64,000 bases of DNA from Sphingomonas sp. Leaf357 (lineage in GTDB: Bacteria; Pseudomonadota; Alphaproteobacteria; Sphingomonadales; Sphingomonadaceae). Positions 53,561 to 61,910 of this stretch are shown here, one piece after another (the first letter of the stretch is position 1; the number at the start of each line of letters is the position of its first letter). Position numbers and translations under genes: made by a program. The notes below the pieces were generated by a model. It worked only from the letters and a program-made list of their open reading frames with translations, made no database searches and was not told the DNA's origin. Location: contig NZ_LMPM01000001.1 of the NCBI RefSeq assembly GCF_001423845.1, forward strand, positions 1,817,398 to 1,881,397, in the 5' to 3' direction.

Positions 53561-55086
53561 AATCTTCCGCCTTGGCACGCCCCGGCGTGTCGATCCCCAA
53601 CCTGAAGGCGTTGCCGCGCGATTTCACCGCGTCGATCGTGGTGTTTCTGGTCGCGATGCCGCTGTGCATGGGCATCGCGGTCGCCAGCGGAATGCCGCCG
53701 GAGCGCGGGCTGATCACCGGCATCATCGGCGGCATCGTCGTCGGTGCGCTGGCGGGTTCGCCGTTGCAGGTCAGCGGCCCCGCCGCCGGCCTCGCGGTCA
53801 TCGTCTATGAACTCGTGCGCGATCACGGCCTGTCGGCGCTCGGTCCGATCCTGATCCTGGCCGGCGCGATCCAAGTCGCGGCCGGCATCTTCAAGCTCGG
53901 CGGCTGGTTCCGGGCGATCTCGCCGGCCGTGGTTCACGGCATGCTGGCGGGGATCGGCGTGCTGATCGTCGTCGGGCAGTTCCACGTCCTGTTCGATGCC
54001 AAGCCCTTGCCCAACGGGCTCGGCAATCTGGCGGCGATGCCGGGCCGACTGCTCGGCCTGTCGACCGACATTCAGGCGGCGGAACTGGCGTTCGCGATCG
54101 GCGTGACGACGATCCTGGTGATGCTGGGCTGGGAGAAATTCCGTCCGCAGGCGCTGAAGCTCGTGCCCGGGGCGCTCATGGGCGTGCTTGCCGGCACGAT
54201 CGTCGCGGTCCTGCTCGGCCTGGACGTGGCCAAGGTCGAGGTGCCGAATTCGATCATCGGCGCGATCGCGCTGCCCGACGACGGCTTCCTCGCCAAGTGG
54301 CTCGATCCGTCGATCATCGCCGCCGCACTCGCCATCGCGTTCATCGCCAGCGCGGAGACGTTGCTGTCGGCGGCGGCGGTGGACCGGATGCATTCCGGCG
54401 TGCGCACCGATTACAACAAGGAATTGCGGGCGCAAGGCGTGGGCAACCTGCTCTGCGGTGCCGCCGGCTCGCTGCCGATGACCGGCGTGATCGTGCGCTC
54501 GTCCGCGAACGTCCAGGCGGGCGCGGTCACCCGCGCCTCGGCGATCCTGCACGGAATCTGGATCCTCGGTTTCGTCGCGATGCTGCCCTGGCTGTTGCGC
54601 GAGATCCCGATGGCCGCTCTGGGCGCGATCCTCGTCGTGACCGGCGTGCGGCTGGTCAGCCTCGATCACGTGAAGCATCTGTTCCGCGATTACGGGCTGT
54701 TGCCGGCGATGATCTGGGCGGTGACGCTGATGCTGGTCGTCTCGGTCGATCTGCTCACCGGCGTGCTGGTCGGCATCGGACTGTCGGCGCTGGAACTGCT
54801 GCCGCACCTCAAGCGCCTGCGGCTGAAGGTGAACGAAACGCAGAACGACGGCACGCACGACATCGTGCTGGACGGCACCGCAACCTTCGTGTCGCTGCCG
54901 CGTCTGTCGGACCGTCTGGAAGCGGTGCCCCCGGGCAAGCGCATCCGCCTCGACATATCGTGCCTGATGGGGGCAGATCATACGACGGCGGCGATGCTGC
55001 ACGAATGGCTGCAGCGACGTCGTGCGACCGGCGCCGTGGTCGACATCGCCGGCGATACCGGCAAGGTGGCCAAACTGGCCGCGTGA
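53557..55086 (+). CDS. SulP-family anion transporter (probable bicarbonate)
   Basis: A 509-residue permease with about 12 helices and a reduced C-terminal STAS-like domain (THDIVLDGTATFVSLPRLSDRL ... LDISCLMGADHTTAAMLHEWL). N-terminal LPRDFTASIVVFLVAMPLCMGIAVASGMPPERGLITGIIGGIVVG and SGPAAGLAVIV are SulP signatures. Coupling to carbonic anhydrase argues for Na+ or H+-linked bicarbonate uptake rather than sulfate. A terminator follows. Confidence 0.93.
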   Translation: MKSSALARPGVSIPNLKALPRDFTASIVVFLVAMPLCMGIAVASGMPPERGLITGIIGGIVVGALAGSPLQVSGPAAGLAVIVYELVRDHGLSALGPILILAGAIQVAAGIFKLGGWFRAISPAVVHGMLAGIGVLIVVGQFHVLFDAKPLPNGLGNLAAMPGRLLGLSTDIQAAELAFAIGVTTILVMLGWEKFRPQALKLVPGALMGVLAGTIVAVLLGLDVAKVEVPNSIIGAIALPDDGFLAKWLDPSIIAAALAIAFIASAETLLSAAAVDRMHSGVRTDYNKELRAQGVGNLLCGAAGSLPMTGVIVRSSANVQAGAVTRASAILHGIWILGFVAMLPWLLREIPMAALGAILVVTGVRLVSLDHVKHLFRDYGLLPAMIWAVTLMLVVSVDLLTGVLVGIGLSALELLPHLKRLRLKVNETQNDGTHDIVLDGTATFVSLPRLSDRLEAVPPGKRIRLDISCLMGADHTTAAMLHEWLQRRRATGAVVDIAGDTGKVAKLAA

Positions 55087-55108
55087 CGGCGCGAAGCCGG
55101 GACAGTTG

Positions 55109-55150
55109 CGGGGAGGCGGGTCCGGCGATCCGCCTCCCCGTTCGCGTTTC
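55109..55150 (+). terminator. Terminator of the carbonic anhydrase-SulP operon
   Basis: CGGGGAGGCGG (55109-55119) and CCGCCTCCCCG (55130-55140) make an 11-bp perfect stem, followed by TTCGCGTTTC, a weak U-tract. It sits 23 nt after the SulP stop codon. Confidence 0.75.
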
Positions 55151-55349
55151 AAAGCACGCCATTCATGCTGCACGTGCGAACCAGCAATGTTTCGTTACAC
55201 AATATCGATCTGGCAGAAACACCGTTCCCGTAATTTGACAGTGTTCGGATCGATCGTTGCCCTCCGCCGATCCCACCTTCCCCGGCGGAAGAGGCGATGA
55301 CGATCCGGCAGCAGGCTGGGACCTCTCTTATTTAGTCTTCGGAGGTTTC

Positions 55350-56225
55350 ATGAAATCGTTGCTCACCGCCGCCGGCCCCCTTGCCGCCGCCGCCCTTGCC
55401 GGCATGCTGATCGCCACCCCGGCCGCCGCGCAGGACCAGACCGACCCACCGCCGGACCTCAAGGCCAGCGGATCCATCGCTCTGGTATCCGATTATCGCT
55501 TCCGTGGCGTTTCTCAGTCCGACAAGGGCATGGCCGTGCAGGGTGGTATCACCGTCACGCACAAGAGCGGCCTCTATGCCGGCACCTGGGCGTCGAACCT
55601 GGCCGGGTGGGGCACGTTCGGCGGCCCCAATCTCGAACTCGATCTGTTCGGCGGCTACAAATTGCCGATCGGCGGGGGCGGTACGCTCGATGTCGGGCTG
55701 ACCTGGTTCATGTATCCGGGCGGCGCGGACAAGACCGACTTCGCCGAGCCGTTCGCGAAACTGTCCGGCACGATCGGTCCGCTCAGCCTATTGGCCGGCG
55801 TGGCCTATGCACCGAAGCAACAGGCGCTGGGCAAATGGTCGCTCACCGGTGCCAACGCGCAGGCCGTTCTGGCGGGCGGCGCGTATGACAAGGCCGGCGA
55901 CAAGGAGGACAATCTGTACCTCTGGGGCGATGCCAGCGCCGGCATTCCCCGTACGCCGATCACGCTGAAGGCCCATCTCGGCTTCTCGGACGGCAATTCC
56001 GGCCTCGGCCCCAACGGTACCAGCATCGCGCCGACGGGTAAATATTGGGACTGGCTGCTGGGCGTGGATGCCGTGCTCGGGCCGGTGACGTTGGGCGTGG
56101 CCTATGTCGATACCGACATCAGCAAGGCCGAGTCCGCCTATCTGCAGCCGAACTTCTCCTCGACCAAGGATGGCAGCACGATCGCGGGCAGCAAGGTGTT
56201 GTTCTCGGTTTCGGCGGCGTTCTAA
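55350..56225 (+). CDS. TorF-family outer-membrane porin
   Basis: A 291-residue predicted beta-barrel of the TorF family. After a signal peptide (PLAAAALAGMLIATPAAAQ), the N-terminal motif GSIALVSDYRFRGVSQSDKGMAVQGGITVTHKSGLYAGTWASN is family-specific; alternating aromatic strands and a final Phe (VLFSVSAAF) fit outer-membrane insertion. GGAGG lies 5 nt before the ATG at 55350. The solute is not known. About 260 nt of promoter region precedes it, containing TTGACA at 55235-55240 without a matching -10. Confidence 0.9.
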   Translation: MKSLLTAAGPLAAAALAGMLIATPAAAQDQTDPPPDLKASGSIALVSDYRFRGVSQSDKGMAVQGGITVTHKSGLYAGTWASNLAGWGTFGGPNLELDLFGGYKLPIGGGGTLDVGLTWFMYPGGADKTDFAEPFAKLSGTIGPLSLLAGVAYAPKQQALGKWSLTGANAQAVLAGGAYDKAGDKEDNLYLWGDASAGIPRTPITLKAHLGFSDGNSGLGPNGTSIAPTGKYWDWLLGVDAVLGPVTLGVAYVDTDISKAESAYLQPNFSSTKDGSTIAGSKVLFSVSAAF

Positions 56226-56245
56226 ACACCGTCAGCCGGCCGCCC

Positions 56246-56322
56246 GGAGCCTGTCGAAGGGCCGTTCTTCATCTCCACGGTCGGAGAAGAAGGGCGGTGC
56301 TTCGACAGGCTCGGCACGAACG
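56246..56322. repeat. Palindromic repeat, family A copy 3
   Basis: GGAGCCTGTCGAAGGGCC (56246-56263) and GGTGCTTCGACAGGCTCGGCACGAACG (56296-56322) are inverted with inner CTTC/GAAG arms. It lies between the convergent porin and HerA-like genes. Confidence 0.8.
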
Positions 56323-56341
56323 GGAGGGGTGTCAGTCCATC

Positions 56342-57793
56342 TCAGGCGGCGTCCGCCGGCTGAGTCGTCCAGCCCAATCGTGGGATCGTGATCGAGCGCT
56401 TACCCGACAGGTCCACGCGGGTGACGAACATGTTGCGGCCTTCGATATAGCTCATCACCCGGCGCGCCCGTCCCAACGAAGACGTACCGTAGATCCGCGC
56501 CACATCCTCGTCGCTCGGGCAGGGATCGCCATCGCGCGCGGCGCGGGCAATGAGCAGGAAGGCACCCAGCATATCGTCGGGCAGGTCGTGCGCGGTCTCG
56601 ATCACCGGAGCCCATTCCGCGTCCAGCCCGTCGAAGATGCCCGCGCGCGCGGCGGCCAGCCGGCGCGAGAAAGCGGACAAATCGAGCGGCGAGCGCGGCA
56701 CGCCGGCCATGCGGCAGCGGACCTGGAAATCCTGGAACAACACCGCCGCCGGGCGAGTCGCCGATTCCGGATCGGCGACGATCGCGCGCAGCACTTCGGT
56801 AACGACCGGGCCAGGGTCGATCTCCGGCAGATCGGGCCGCGCGCGGACGGGGGCGGGGTCCTCGCGTTCGAGATCCTGCATCACCCGATCGGCCGCGACC
56901 GGCCGGGGCGGCGCGGCGGGCATGATGAATTGCGGTTGCTCGACTTCGGCGAACAGCATCTCCTGCATGTCGCGGCCGCCCTGCTGCGGCAGCGGCACGA
57001 GCACCGGGCTGCTGCTACGCGCCGACGTCTCGACCGCGCCGATGCGGATCGCGACCGGACGGCGCGACACCGCCGGCCCGAGTGCCAGGAACGTGCCGCG
57101 CGCGAGATCGCGGATCGCCTCGGCCTGGCGGCGCTCCATGCCGAGCAGATCGGCGGCGCGTGCCATGTCGATATCGAGGAAGGTGCGGCCCATCAGGAAG
57201 TTCGAGGCTTCGGCGGCGACGTTCTTGGCGAGCTTGGCGAGGCGCTGCGTGGCGATGACCCCGGCGAGACCACGCTTGCGCCCGCGGCACATGAGATTGG
57301 TCATGGCGGCGAGCGACGCCTTGCGCACGTCCTCCGCGACATCGCCGGCGACCGAGGGCGCGAAGACCTGGGCCTCGTCCACCACCACCAAAGCGGGATA
57401 CCAATGTTCGCGCGGGGCATCGAACAAGGCGCCCAGGAACGCGGCGGCGCAGCGCATCTGCCCTTCCGCATCCAGTCCCTCCAGATCGAGCACCACCGAG
57501 GCGCGCGCCTCGCGGCAACGCTGAGCGAAGCGCACGATCTCGTTGGCGGAATAGTTCACCGCCTCGACCACGACATGGCCGTACGGGCCGGCGAGCGTGA
57601 CGAAATCGCCCTCCGGATCGATGATGATCTGCTGCACATGGCCCGCGCTGCGTTCGAGCAGGCGGCGCAGCAGGTGCGATTTGCCGGAGCCGGAATTGCC
57701 TTGGACGAGCAGGCGCGTGGCCAGCAACTCCTCCAGGTCCATGGACACTGAGGCACCCCCCGAATCCATTCCCATATCCACGCGCACCGTCAT
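56342..57793 (-). CDS. HerA-like ATPase (DUF87 domain)
   Basis: A 483-residue FtsK/HerA-type P-loop ATPase. Walker A VQGNSGSGKSHLLRRLL (about residue 38) and Walker B PALVVVDEAQVFAPS with MCRGRKRGLAGVIATQRLAKLAKNVAAEASNFLMGRTF are characteristic. A C-terminal region with DLPDDMLGAFLLIARAARDGD resembles winged-helix modules. HerA-type ATPases process DNA ends with NurA; no NurA partner is near, so the role is uncertain. Start chosen at 57793; 57775 is possible. Confidence 0.85.
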   Translation of the reverse strand: MTVRVDMGMDSGGASVSMDLEELLATRLLVQGNSGSGKSHLLRRLLERSAGHVQQIIIDPEGDFVTLAGPYGHVVVEAVNYSANEIVRFAQRCREARASVVLDLEGLDAEGQMRCAAAFLGALFDAPREHWYPALVVVDEAQVFAPSVAGDVAEDVRKASLAAMTNLMCRGRKRGLAGVIATQRLAKLAKNVAAEASNFLMGRTFLDIDMARAADLLGMERRQAEAIRDLARGTFLALGPAVSRRPVAIRIGAVETSARSSSPVLVPLPQQGGRDMQEMLFAEVEQPQFIMPAAPPRPVAADRVMQDLEREDPAPVRARPDLPEIDPGPVVTEVLRAIVADPESATRPAAVLFQDFQVRCRMAGVPRSPLDLSAFSRRLAAARAGIFDGLDAEWAPVIETAHDLPDDMLGAFLLIARAARDGDPCPSDEDVARIYGTSSLGRARRVMSYIEGRNMFVTRVDLSGKRSITIPRLGWTTQPADAA

Positions 57794-57934
57794 CCGAGAC
57801 CGTGTGGCCGATGCGGGCGGGCAGGGGCAAGGCTTAAGGGGCGCATGGCGACGGATTGATGTGGATTGCGGCGAGCGGAGCCGGGTGTCCCGCATTTAGA
57901 CGCCGCTAACCATAAGAAGCGGATGGCCGAATTT

Positions 57935-57951
57935 GTAAACGAGGCGTTAAC
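57935..57951 (+). promoter_or_regulatory. CtrA-like site upstream of a small membrane protein gene
   Basis: Read on the minus strand, TTAA-N7-TTTAC (57935-57951) differs by one base from the CtrA consensus TTAA-N7-TTAA. It ends 8 nt before the ATG of the small membrane-protein gene, and a TAACCAT half-site lies at 57907-57913. CtrA is the alphaproteobacterial cell-cycle and motility regulator. The call is tentative. Confidence 0.35.
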
Positions 57952-57959
57952 TTCGGGCT

Positions 57960-58124
57960 ATGAGAAACCAGCCCGCCTTCGCCCGCGCCGCCCGCCACCC
58001 GCTTCGTGCCCGCCTGGTCGCGCCGACGCGCGTGAAAGCGGCGAACCCGGACGACAACGATCTGAAGCTGTTCGCGCTGAGCTTCACGGCCTTCTTCATC
58101 TGCATCTACACGCTGATCTTCTAG
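57960..58124 (+). CDS. Small single-pass membrane protein, 54 residues
   Basis: A short frame starting MRNQPAFARAARHPL, with a basic N-terminal part (nine Arg/Lys/His in 26) and a C-terminal hydrophobic segment LKLFALSFTAFFICIYTLIF. The organisation (basic N-terminus, single helix to the very end) is consistent with a C-terminally anchored membrane micro-protein. The ATG follows a CtrA-like site by 8 nt, but no strong Shine-Dalgarno is visible. No family recognised. Confidence 0.65.
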   Translation: MRNQPAFARAARHPLRARLVAPTRVKAANPDDNDLKLFALSFTAFFICIYTLIF

Positions 58125-58211
58125 GCCCGCGCAAGAGAGCAGGGTTGCCACCGCGGGATACGAATTTTTCGGGGTGGCGACGCCCGTGCCGCTGACCTAG
58201 TCCCGAGCGGT

Positions 58212-58991
58212 ATGAACACGGCGGCGACAGACGGTATCCGGGCGCTTACCGACAAGGAAAAGCAGACGCTTCGCATGATCGTGCGCGGTCACGACGCCAA
58301 ATCGATCGCGCGCAGCCTCGATCTTTCGGTTCATACGATCAACGAACGCCTTCGCGATGTGCGGCGCAAGATGGCGGTGTCGAGCAGCCGCGAGGCGGCA
58401 CGCCTGCTGCTGGAGGTCGAAGGCGTGGCCGCAGGGGCTCCAGACACCGATTTGCTTGGGGACACGAGAATCGGGGCAGACGCGGCTCGGCCCCGAGCGG
58501 ATCAGGAAGGCGCGCCGATCGACGGCGTGGGGCGGGCATATCGCCGTCCCTTGATCATCGGAGTTTTGCTCATGACGCTCATTCTCGGCCTATTGGCGCT
58601 CGCCGCCCTGCCGCAAGTCGCCACGACCTCGCCGCCAACGCCTGCCACATCGTCCGACGCACCCAATGCCGAAGTGGTGGACGCGGCGCGTCGCTGGCTG
58701 GTTCTGGTCGATCAGGGGCGTTGGGACGAAAGCTACAAGGCGACCGGAACGGCGTTCCGCAAGCTGAACACGGCGCAGGTTTGGGCTACGGTATCGGAGA
58801 AGGTGCGCGTGCCGTTGGGCGCGGTGATCTCACGCACCTTCGTCAGCCAGGAAAACCTGCCCGCTCCGCCGGCCGGCTACGAAGTGGTGAAGTTCCGCAC
58901 ACGCTTCGCCAATAAGACCGAGGCGGTGGAGACGGTCTCGCTCGATCGCGAGAATGGCGGTTGGCACGTAGTGGGCGTGACGATCGGCTAG
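58212..58991 (+). CDS. Membrane-tethered LuxR-type HTH regulator with DUF4019
   Basis: A 259-residue protein. The N-terminal LuxR helix-turn-helix (ALTDKEKQTLRMIVRGHDAKSIARSLDLSVHTINERLRDVRRKM, about 10-55) is followed by a linker, a membrane helix (PLIIGVLLMTLILGLLALAALP, about 113-135), a Pro/Thr-rich stretch and a periplasmic DUF4019 domain (ARRWLVLVDQGRWDESYKATG ... VKFRTRFANKTEAVETVSLDR). The topology is ToxR-like, so external cues could directly alter transcription. Target genes are unknown. Confidence 0.88.
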   Translation: MNTAATDGIRALTDKEKQTLRMIVRGHDAKSIARSLDLSVHTINERLRDVRRKMAVSSSREAARLLLEVEGVAAGAPDTDLLGDTRIGADAARPRADQEGAPIDGVGRAYRRPLIIGVLLMTLILGLLALAALPQVATTSPPTPATSSDAPNAEVVDAARRWLVLVDQGRWDESYKATGTAFRKLNTAQVWATVSEKVRVPLGAVISRTFVSQENLPAPPAGYEVVKFRTRFANKTEAVETVSLDRENGGWHVVGVTIG

Positions 58992-59011
58992 ATTTGTTTT
59001 CGATCACCTTT

Positions 59012-59108
59012 GGTCACCCTCTCCCTTCCGTCGCTGCGCTCCTCCCTCCCTCTCCCAACGGGAGAGGGGAAAGACGCCGAAGGCGGCGAAGGGTGAGGGT
59101 GACTAAAA
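59012..59108. repeat. Palindromic repeat, family E copy 2
   Basis: GGTCACCCTCTCCCTTC (59012-59028) mirrors GAAGGGTGAGGGTGAC (59089-59104), and CCCTCTCCC (59052-59060) pairs with GGGAGAGGG at 59063-59071. Same composition as the sufD/sufS element. It sits between convergent genes. Confidence 0.8.
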
Positions 59109-59179
59109 GCGATCCAAAGCGACCACAGGTTTAGGCGAGCGCGTCGGCTGTTCGTTGAAGCAGCCGGCGCGCCGCCCCC

Positions 59180-60466
59180 TCAATCGCAGGCGAGATGCAG
59201 TTTCTGCGCCAGCCACGCGGCGATCAGGCACATGCCGGCGACGAGCAGCAGCATGTTCTCGGGCGTGACGCCGAGGTGCGAGATGAAGATCACCGCCACC
59301 GCGCCGACCGTCATCGCCGCGCAATTGACGACGTTGTTCGCGGCCACCGTGCGCGCCGTCTGATCCTTGGTCACGGTGGTCGTCAGGAAGGCGTAGAGCG
59401 GTACGACGAACATCCCGCCGGTGACCGCGATGGCGAGCAGCGACAGCATCAGCGGAATGGCGAGCGGCTGGGCGATGAATTCCTTCCAGTCGTAGAAATG
59501 GCCCACCGCCGGCGTCCAGGTGCGCACGAGGATCGAAAACAGGACCACGCAGACACCCATCGCGATGACGGAGGCCGGGCCGTATTTCGCCGAGATCTTG
59601 CCTTTCAACAGCGTGTTGATGACGACCGATCCGATCGCGATGCCGACCGACAGCGTCGCGGTGAACAGGCTGGCGACCTCCTGCGTGGTGGTGAGCAGGT
59701 TCTTCACCAGTGGAGGAAAGATGATGATCAGCACCGCGCCGATCGTCCAGAAGAAGCTGATCGAGCAGATCGCCAGGAACAGGCGCGGGATGTGCATCGT
59801 CGCGTTGATCAGGCGCCAGGACGAGGTGATCGGGTTCCAGTTGATCGCCAGCACGGCGCCCTCGCGCGGGGCGGGCGGCACTTCGCGCCCGCTGAACCAG
59901 CCGATCCCGGCGACGATCAAGACGCCGATCGCCGCCGTTTCGGGCGAGATATAGCCGGCCAGGATCGTACCCATCAGGATCGCGATATAGGTGCCGGCCT
60001 CGACCAGGCCGGTGCCGCCGAGCACGTTCGGCCCGTCCAGATGCTGCGGCAGGATCGCGTATTTGATCGGCCCGAGGAACGTCGAATGCATGCCGAGCAG
60101 GAATACGGTGGCGAGCATCAGCGTGATGCCGGTGTTGGTATACCCCATCTTGGCCAGCACCAACCCGCCCGCGCCGACCATCATGATGAAGATCTCCGCC
60201 GTCTTCACGATGCGGATGATGCGGGCCTTGTCGTGCGTGTCGGCCAATTGCCCGGCGAGCCCGGAAAACAGGATGAAGGGCAAGGTGGAAAGGCCCGTCG
60301 CCAGCGCGTTGAATCCCTGTTCGGCCTTGGCATCGTTGAAGATGCTGTAGGTGGCGAACAGCACCATCGCCTGTTTGAACAGATTGTCGTTGAAAGCGCC
60401 CAGGAACTGGGTGGTGAACAAGGGCAGAAATCGGCGCTCTTTGAGTAGGCCGAGCGCATTGAGCAT
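59180..60466 (-). CDS. MFS transporter, LplT-like (lysophospholipid flippase)
   Basis: A 428-residue, 12-helix permease. The N-terminus RRFLPLFTTQFLGAFNDNLFKQAMVLFATY and FILFSGLAGQLADTHDKARIIRIVKTAEI match LplT and the N-terminal half of Aas fusions, which return lysophospholipids across the inner membrane for re-acylation. FLGPIKYAILPQHL is a further signature. It is divergent from pgsA, another lipid gene. Start at 60466 (MLNALGLLKERR). Confidence 0.9.
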   Translation of the reverse strand: MLNALGLLKERRFLPLFTTQFLGAFNDNLFKQAMVLFATYSIFNDAKAEQGFNALATGLSTLPFILFSGLAGQLADTHDKARIIRIVKTAEIFIMMVGAGGLVLAKMGYTNTGITLMLATVFLLGMHSTFLGPIKYAILPQHLDGPNVLGGTGLVEAGTYIAILMGTILAGYISPETAAIGVLIVAGIGWFSGREVPPAPREGAVLAINWNPITSSWRLINATMHIPRLFLAICSISFFWTIGAVLIIIFPPLVKNLLTTTQEVASLFTATLSVGIAIGSVVINTLLKGKISAKYGPASVIAMGVCVVLFSILVRTWTPAVGHFYDWKEFIAQPLAIPLMLSLLAIAVTGGMFVVPLYAFLTTTVTKDQTARTVAANNVVNCAAMTVGAVAVIFISHLGVTPENMLLLVAGMCLIAAWLAQKLHLACD

Positions 60467-60603
60467 GGTCGAAAAATGCCTTGGATGTGGCGAAACGATG
60501 GCACGGACATAGCCGAGCGGCCGGGCGGGCGGCAACAGGTTATCCGTTAGGTGCCTCTGCAGGCGGGCTTTCCCCTGCGGGAAGTGAGGGCTAGAGCGAG
60601 GGA

Positions 60604-61170
60604 ATGTGGACGCTGCCAAACGTGCTGACCCTGTCGCGAATCGTCGCGGTACCGCTGCTGGCCGTGTTCCTGTGGTGGCCGGGCTGGTCGGACGGGTATC
60701 TTGCCGGGTTCGTGCTGTATTGCCTGATGGGCATCACCGATTATTTCGACGGTTATCTGGCGCGGGCGCAGGGCGCGGTGTCGAAGCTGGGCGTGTTCCT
60801 CGATCCGATCGCCGACAAGATCATGGTCGCCGCCGTCATCCTGCTGCTGGTCGGCACGCGCGACAGCCAGCCGGCGCTGATCCCGGGCATCCACCAGATC
60901 GCCGCGCTGGTGATCCTGCTGCGCGAGATCGCGGTGTCGGGGCTGCGCGAATTCCTGGCGCAGCTTTCCGTGTCGGTGCCTGTGTCCAAGCTGGCCAAGT
61001 GGAAGACGACGCTGCAACTGGTGTCGCTGGGCGGGCTCATTCTGGCGGGCGGGCTGCCGGTCTATCCGGTGCTGCACGATATCTCGCTGGCGGCTTTATG
61101 GGGTGCCGCGATCCTGACGCTCATTACAGGCTGGGACTATCTCCGCGTCGGCGTGAAGCACATGGATTGA
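60604..61170 (+). CDS. pgsA: CDP-diacylglycerol--glycerol-3-phosphate 3-phosphatidyltransferase
   Basis: A 188-residue integral enzyme making phosphatidylglycerol phosphate, precursor of PG and cardiolipin. The CDP-alcohol phosphotransferase signature DG-x2-AR-x8-G-x3-D-x3-D is seen as DGYLARAQGAVSKLGVFLDPIADK (about residue 45-70). N-terminal NVLTLSRIVAVPLLAVF and C-terminal membrane helices fit. It heads the pgsA-moaD-moaE operon. Confidence 0.97.
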   Translation: MWTLPNVLTLSRIVAVPLLAVFLWWPGWSDGYLAGFVLYCLMGITDYFDGYLARAQGAVSKLGVFLDPIADKIMVAAVILLLVGTRDSQPALIPGIHQIAALVILLREIAVSGLREFLAQLSVSVPVSKLAKWKTTLQLVSLGGLILAGGLPVYPVLHDISLAALWGAAILTLITGWDYLRVGVKHMD

Positions 61171-61179
61171 TCACCTGAG

Positions 61180-61437
61180 ATGACGATCGAGATGGTGTAT
61201 TTCGCCTGGGTGCGCGAGGGCGTGGGCGTCGGGCAGGAACGGGTCGATCCGCCGGCCGGTGTGACGACGGTGGCCGAGTTGATCGACTGGCTGAGCGCGA
61301 CGAGCGAATCGCATGCGCGGACGTTCGCCGATCGTGGACGGTTGCGCGCGGCGGTGGATCAGGTGTTCGTGCCGATCGACGCACCGCTGGGTTCGGCGCG
61401 CGAGGTGGCGATCTTTCCCCCGGTGACGGGCGGATGA
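61180..61437 (+). CDS. moaD: Molybdopterin synthase small subunit
   Basis: An 85-residue ubiquitin-fold sulfur carrier ending in the C-terminal Gly-Gly (IFPPVTGG) that is thiocarboxylated. MVYFAWVREGVGVGQERVDPPAGVTTVAELIDWL is the N-terminal fold. It transfers sulfur to precursor Z with MoaE to form molybdopterin. It lies 9 nt after pgsA and overlaps moaE by 4 nt. Confidence 0.95.
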   Translation: MTIEMVYFAWVREGVGVGQERVDPPAGVTTVAELIDWLSATSESHARTFADRGRLRAAVDQVFVPIDAPLGSAREVAIFPPVTGG

Positions 61438-61892
61438 TCCGCATCCTCGTCAACGATGCTGCGATCGACCTGGCTGCCGAGCTGGCGCTGATCGAGGCGG
61501 AAGGCGCGGGTGCGATCGCCACGTTCACCGGGCTGGTGCGCGCGGACGACGGGGTTGGGACGCTGGAACTGGAACATTATCCCGGCGCGACCGAGGCGGC
61601 TCTGCTGTCGCTGGCCGAGCAGGCCAAAACGCGTTGGGCCTTGCTGTCGGCGACGATCGTCCACCGGATTGGCGTGATGCGTCCGGGCGAGCGGATCGTG
61701 TTCGTGGGCGTATCCGCGCCGCACCGTTCGGCGGCGCTGGAGGCCTGTGCGTTTCTCATCGATCGCCTAAAAACCGATGCGCCGTTCTGGAAACGCGAAA
61801 CGCGTGCCGGGCAAGCCACTTGGGTAGAATCGCGCGGCAGCGATGATGCCGCCGCCGCGCGATGGGAAACCGTGAACCGGCCCCTCCCCTGA
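61434..61892 (+). CDS. moaE: Molybdopterin synthase catalytic subunit
   Basis: A 152-residue partner of MoaD. IATFTGLVRADDG, LELEHYPGATEAAL and HRIGVMRPGERIVFVGVSAPHR are conserved; the Lys in RLKTDAPFWKRE is the catalytic residue region. The start overlaps the moaD stop (ATGA). The final codons (RPLP) enter a CCCCTCCC/GGGAGGGG hairpin at 61881-61900. Confidence 0.95.
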   Translation: MIRILVNDAAIDLAAELALIEAEGAGAIATFTGLVRADDGVGTLELEHYPGATEAALLSLAEQAKTRWALLSATIVHRIGVMRPGERIVFVGVSAPHRSAALEACAFLIDRLKTDAPFWKRETRAGQATWVESRGSDDAAAARWETVNRPLP

Positions 61893-61900
61893 GGGAGGGG
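61881..61900. repeat. GC-rich hairpin at moaE 3' end
   Basis: CCCCTCCC (61881-61888) and GGGAGGGG (61893-61900) form an 8-bp stem around CTGA, overlapping the moaE stop codon. It resembles the other GGGGAGG-type hairpins and may end the operon, though no T-run follows. Confidence 0.65.
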
Positions 61901-61910
61901 ATGAGTCCGA

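Noticed and set aside
53533-55173. A 546-codon frame antisense to the SulP transporter gene
   Set aside because: Arg/Asp/Gln/His-rich shadow of a clear membrane-transporter gene on the other strand.
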